Shown piece after piece: positions 5,303 to 7,167 of a DNA stretch of 7,167 bases. Position 1 is the first letter of the stretch. The number at the start of each line of letters is the position of its first letter. The position numbers and the translations under genes are program-made. A model generated the notes under the pieces. The model was not told where the DNA came from. It ran no database searches and saw only the letters and a program-made list of their open reading frames with translations. The DNA is from an uncultured Pseudobdellovibrionaceae bacterium (GTDB lineage: Bacteria; Bdellovibrionota; Bdellovibrionia; Bdellovibrionales; JAMPXM01), in NCBI GenBank assembly GCA_934277865.1, contig CAKQVW010000141.1:1-7167 (forward strand), read 5' to 3'.

Positions 5303-6747
5303 TTAGTAACACTTCCTGGAGTCCGATTCGGATCGGATACAGCTCCAAAACTTTTCAATGTCGGAAATCTCTTTTGCCAGATTCGTCCAGCTCTGCTGCT
5401 GGTTGATTCGGCTCGCCACATCCAGCGATTCGGCGGCTGTGCGCGTGCTGACTTTGGCGCTTGCGCCAAAGTATCCAAAGTTGATGATGTTGTTTGTAAA
5501 AGGCGAAGCCAGTGACTTCTCGACAAATGGTGTGAGGCCTTTAGGAATCTGAGTTGGCAAGACACGGGAATTCGGATCACGTAAGTTGCTCGATTGATGG
5601 CAACTGACACAAGTCGTGTTGAAGAAGTGGGTAGCGGCGGGAAGATCGACGAGTTCCGCTGTCTCGAGTGTCTTCACCGAGCGACGTCCTGGTACCTGTT
5701 CCTGCGCAAACTGTAGATCGTCTTGAAAGATTGTCGCTAAGGTATGGCCATCAGGAGCTAGTGGAAGCTTTGTAGCGGCAGGATCTGGTGTGAGGCGACA
5801 GCTTGAATGAATATCGCATTTAAGGTCCTCGACACCAATCGCCTGGTAACTCGGGTCTTGGCGGAATTGTCGATTGAATTCGGTTTCCGACTTGATTCAC
5901 TTTCCGCTGCGAACCAATCCGCCGGCAAATTTCCAGTGATTGATTTCGGTCTGAAGGATCAAGGTGATCGACTCGGTCTGCGGGAATCTTTTGTCAGCGG
6001 TCATGACCTGCGACTGCAGATTGCGTTCAAGCGCCCGCAGAATGAGCGCTCGAACATGGTCGGCGAGTGCTGTTTCCCTGGGTGCGTGAGTTCGCTGCTT
6101 AAGCCAGGATGGAGGCCAAGTGTTTTGCCGAAAGTTTCTGTTTGGTAGTGAGCTTCGCTTAAGTCCTGAAGGGCTTTGAGATCTTGAACGGCAGTTTGAA
6201 ACTCGGCCGGCTCGAGGTTGGCCAAAATATGAATCGCTGTCGGGAGAGAAATGCCAAAGAGGTTCGATGGCTGAACCACCATTCTTATACGCGGCTGGCA
6301 GCCTGGATCGCGAGTGATGAGAAAGGTCGCCGGAGAGTTTGGGTGGCTTTCGCGTTCCGCGTGAATGACTTCACTACAATCTTCGATGCGAAACGAAGTC
6401 AGTTTCCAGCGTTTGATATCCGTAACGAATCTCGAGTCGACATAGGGAAGATCGTTGAAGTCCGGAAAGTCTGGCGTACCGGCCGGGTATTCGAATCGAA
6501 GAACTTGTTCGAAGATGTCGTCATCAAAAACACCAAGATCGCGAAGTGCGATAGAGGGATGAAGCCCGTTTGGTCCAACGGGCAAAAGCACACTTACGTC
6601 GTTCACGTCGAACCCACGTGTGCTTGATGCGCGCGTGATGGATGGGTGTGTTTGCAGGACGGCGAATAGCACGGCAACAGTCATTGAAACAGACAGGGCG
6701 ACAGTCCGTGTGACAGTCCGAGCGAAAGTTCGAGCCGACTTCTTCAT
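5303..6747 (-). pseudogene. Broken gene for an exported mono-haem c-type protein
   Basis: One protein of about 481 aa is split by two lesions. The first part (ATG 6747, Shine-Dalgarno GAGGG six nt upstream) has a signal peptide and reads well to about residue 210, then runs to a TGA at 6001 through implausible sequence. A -1 shift (one base missing, somewhere in about 6060-6130) restores a good reading: WLKQRTHAPRETALADH, then an amphipathic helix. That frame meets an in-frame TGA at 5897-5899 (conceptual residue 284) and then stays open to the TAA at 5303. Near the end it has a haem-binding CVSCH (5597-5611, residues 380-384). No Met or His follows the CxxCH, so no usual distal haem ligand lies in the C-terminal 97 residues. 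I do not recognise the family. The gene is probably cotranscribed with the secreted-protein gene 27 bp downstream. Sequencing error is an alternative to real decay. Confidence 0.65.
6661..6732 (-). repeat. Six degenerate 12-nt tandem repeats encoding a signal peptide
   Basis: Residues 6-29 of the haem-protein gene fall into four-residue units RTFA, RTVT, RTVA, LSVS, MTVA, VLFA. The DNA shows the same 12-nt period: CGAACTTTCGCT, CGGACTGTCACA, CGGACTGTCGCC, then more diverged copies. The second and third units match at 10 of 12 bases. Growth by slippage or duplication followed by divergence would explain it. Confidence 0.6.
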
Positions 6748-7050
6748 AAGCGCCCTCATACGGCAATCGATGGGCGCGGGGAACGAGAGTCCCATGACAC
6801 GGCGGGCCTCTCTTGCGGATTTCGCGTCACAGAGACTTGAAACGAAGAAGCTCTTCAATAGCCGGTGATGTTGTGCGCCTAGTTCTTGGAACAAAAGGTG
6901 TATTCGATTTGAGAACATCAGAAGTTGTCTAGGAGTCCGACGAAGTAGATTTCGGCGTCGCTCTACGGTTACGAAGTGACCATTAGCGCCCCGTGTTTCA
7001 TGTTATTTCCAATTGGTGATTGAACAAGTCGGACTCAAATCTGCACCTAT

Positions 7051-7074
7051 TCATTCGATAGCTCATTCGATAGC
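7051..7074. repeat. Perfect 12-bp tandem duplication
   Basis: TCATTCGATAGC occurs twice in direct succession (7051-7062, 7063-7074), ending 19 bp before the start codon at 7094. The core ATTCGAT appears once more at 6902-6908. It could be a pair of regulator half-sites or a recent slippage product. Confidence 0.75.
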
Positions 7075-7084
7075 AATAATATTG
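7074..7084. promoter_or_regulatory. Operator-like palindrome CAATA-A-TATTG
   Basis: A perfect 5+1+5 inverted repeat joins the end of the tandem duplication to the Shine-Dalgarno GGAG (7084-7087) of the plus-strand gene. Its AT-rich centre could also supply a -10-like element, though a start there would leave almost no leader. Role inferred from position only. Confidence 0.35.
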
Positions 7085-7093
7085 GAGTCGACC

Positions 7094-7167
7094 ATGTCAA
7101 TGAAGGTTCAGCGTTACACTTGTGCCATTTTTTGGCTCTTATCGGGATTCCTGTTGGCAGCATTCAT
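7094..7167 (+). CDS. Start of a membrane or exported protein, partial
   Basis: ATG at 7094 follows GGAG (7084-7087) at a 6-nt spacing; the ATG two codons later (7100) is spaced too far. Twenty-four codons remain open to the window edge. The peptide has Lys4 and Arg7, then a hydrophobic run with IFWLLSGFLLAAF (12-24), typical of a signal peptide or first membrane helix. Nothing more can be said about its function. Confidence 0.6.
   Translation, partial: MSMKVQRYTCAIFWLLSGFLLAAF

Larger units (their letters stand above)
6748..7093. promoter_or_regulatory. 346-bp divergent intergenic region
   Basis: This separates the minus-strand haem-protein operon from the plus-strand gene at 7094 and should hold both promoters. 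The minus-strand frame stays open back to an ATG at 6918, but a start there would put about 57 polar residues before the signal peptide, so this part is treated as non-coding. It contains GTTC-TTG-GAAC (6882-6892), GAGTCCGAC (6933-6941) inversely repeated as GTCGGACTC (7028-7036), the palindrome CCAATTGG (7009-7016), a 12-bp tandem repeat (7051-7074) and a palindrome at 7074-7084. I find no confident -35/-10 pair on either strand. Confidence 0.5.

Noticed and set aside
5897..5899. The in-frame TGA as a selenocysteine codon
   Set aside because: A small TCGG-AAA-CCGA stem follows, but it lacks the size and apical loop of a bacterial SECIS, and the surrounding residues do not resemble a redox site. 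A nonsense mutation or sequencing error is simpler.
6060..6130. Programmed -1 ribosomal frameshift joining the two halves of the haem-protein gene
   Set aside because: The local codons GGC AAA ACA CTT do not form a proper X-XXY-YYZ slippery heptamer, I see no clear stimulatory structure, and a second lesion (the TGA) lies downstream. Decay is more likely.
6882..6892. GTTC-TTG-GAAC as a LexA/SOS box
   Set aside because: The half-sites are in the opposite order to GAAC-N-GTTC boxes and the spacing is only 3 bp; no SOS-type gene is adjacent.
6748..6918. Start of the haem-protein gene at ATG 6918
   Set aside because: It would put about 57 residues in front of an evident signal peptide. ATG 6747 has a good Shine-Dalgarno and gives a standard leader.

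Overview
The window looks like chromosomal DNA from a Gram-negative bacterium. It encodes a periplasmic Spy/CpxP-like protein, a CpxA-like sensor kinase, exported proteins with Sec-type leaders and a c-type haem protein. The mid-range base composition and the style of the exported proteins would suit a predatory or environmental deltaproteobacterial-type lineage such as the Bdellovibrionota. That placement is an impression, not something the sequence proves. There are no RNA genes, insertion sequences, CRISPR arrays or phage genes.

Layout. Positions 1-467 (minus strand) hold the start of a Spy/CpxP-family periplasmic protein that runs off the left edge. A 141-bp divergent control region follows. 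Then comes a plus-strand run: an OmpR/CpxR-type response regulator (609-1349), a CpxA-type histidine kinase starting on the very next base (1350-2729), a polytopic DUF2157 membrane protein (2787-3956) and a GDYXXLXY-type membrane-anchored protein overlapping it by 4 bp (3953-4486). Convergent to these, on the minus strand, are an intact secreted protein of unknown function (4523-5275) and, upstream of it, a broken gene for an exported protein with one CxxCH haem site (5303-6747). A 346-bp intergenic region with short repeats and palindromes lies before the first 24 codons of a plus-strand gene for a membrane or exported protein (7094 to the right edge).

How they may work together. A CpxP/Spy-like gene divergent from a response regulator/kinase pair reproduces the cpxP-cpxRA layout known from enterobacteria. 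A GTAAC-N5-GTAGT direct repeat between them resembles a CpxR box. The simplest reading is an envelope-stress circuit: kinase senses, regulator acts on both promoters, periplasmic protein feeds back. The DUF2157/GDYXXLXY pair is a recurrent two-gene membrane unit of unknown function; it may be a separate unit, because a weak terminator-like hairpin lies at the end of the kinase gene.

The most notable features are the CpxPRA-like arrangement, a minus-strand intrinsic terminator embedded in the 3' coding end of the opposing GDYXXLXY gene, the haem-protein gene carrying both a frameshift and an in-frame TGA, and a signal peptide built from about six degenerate 12-nt repeats. I see no clear evidence of a wholly new defence or mobile system.
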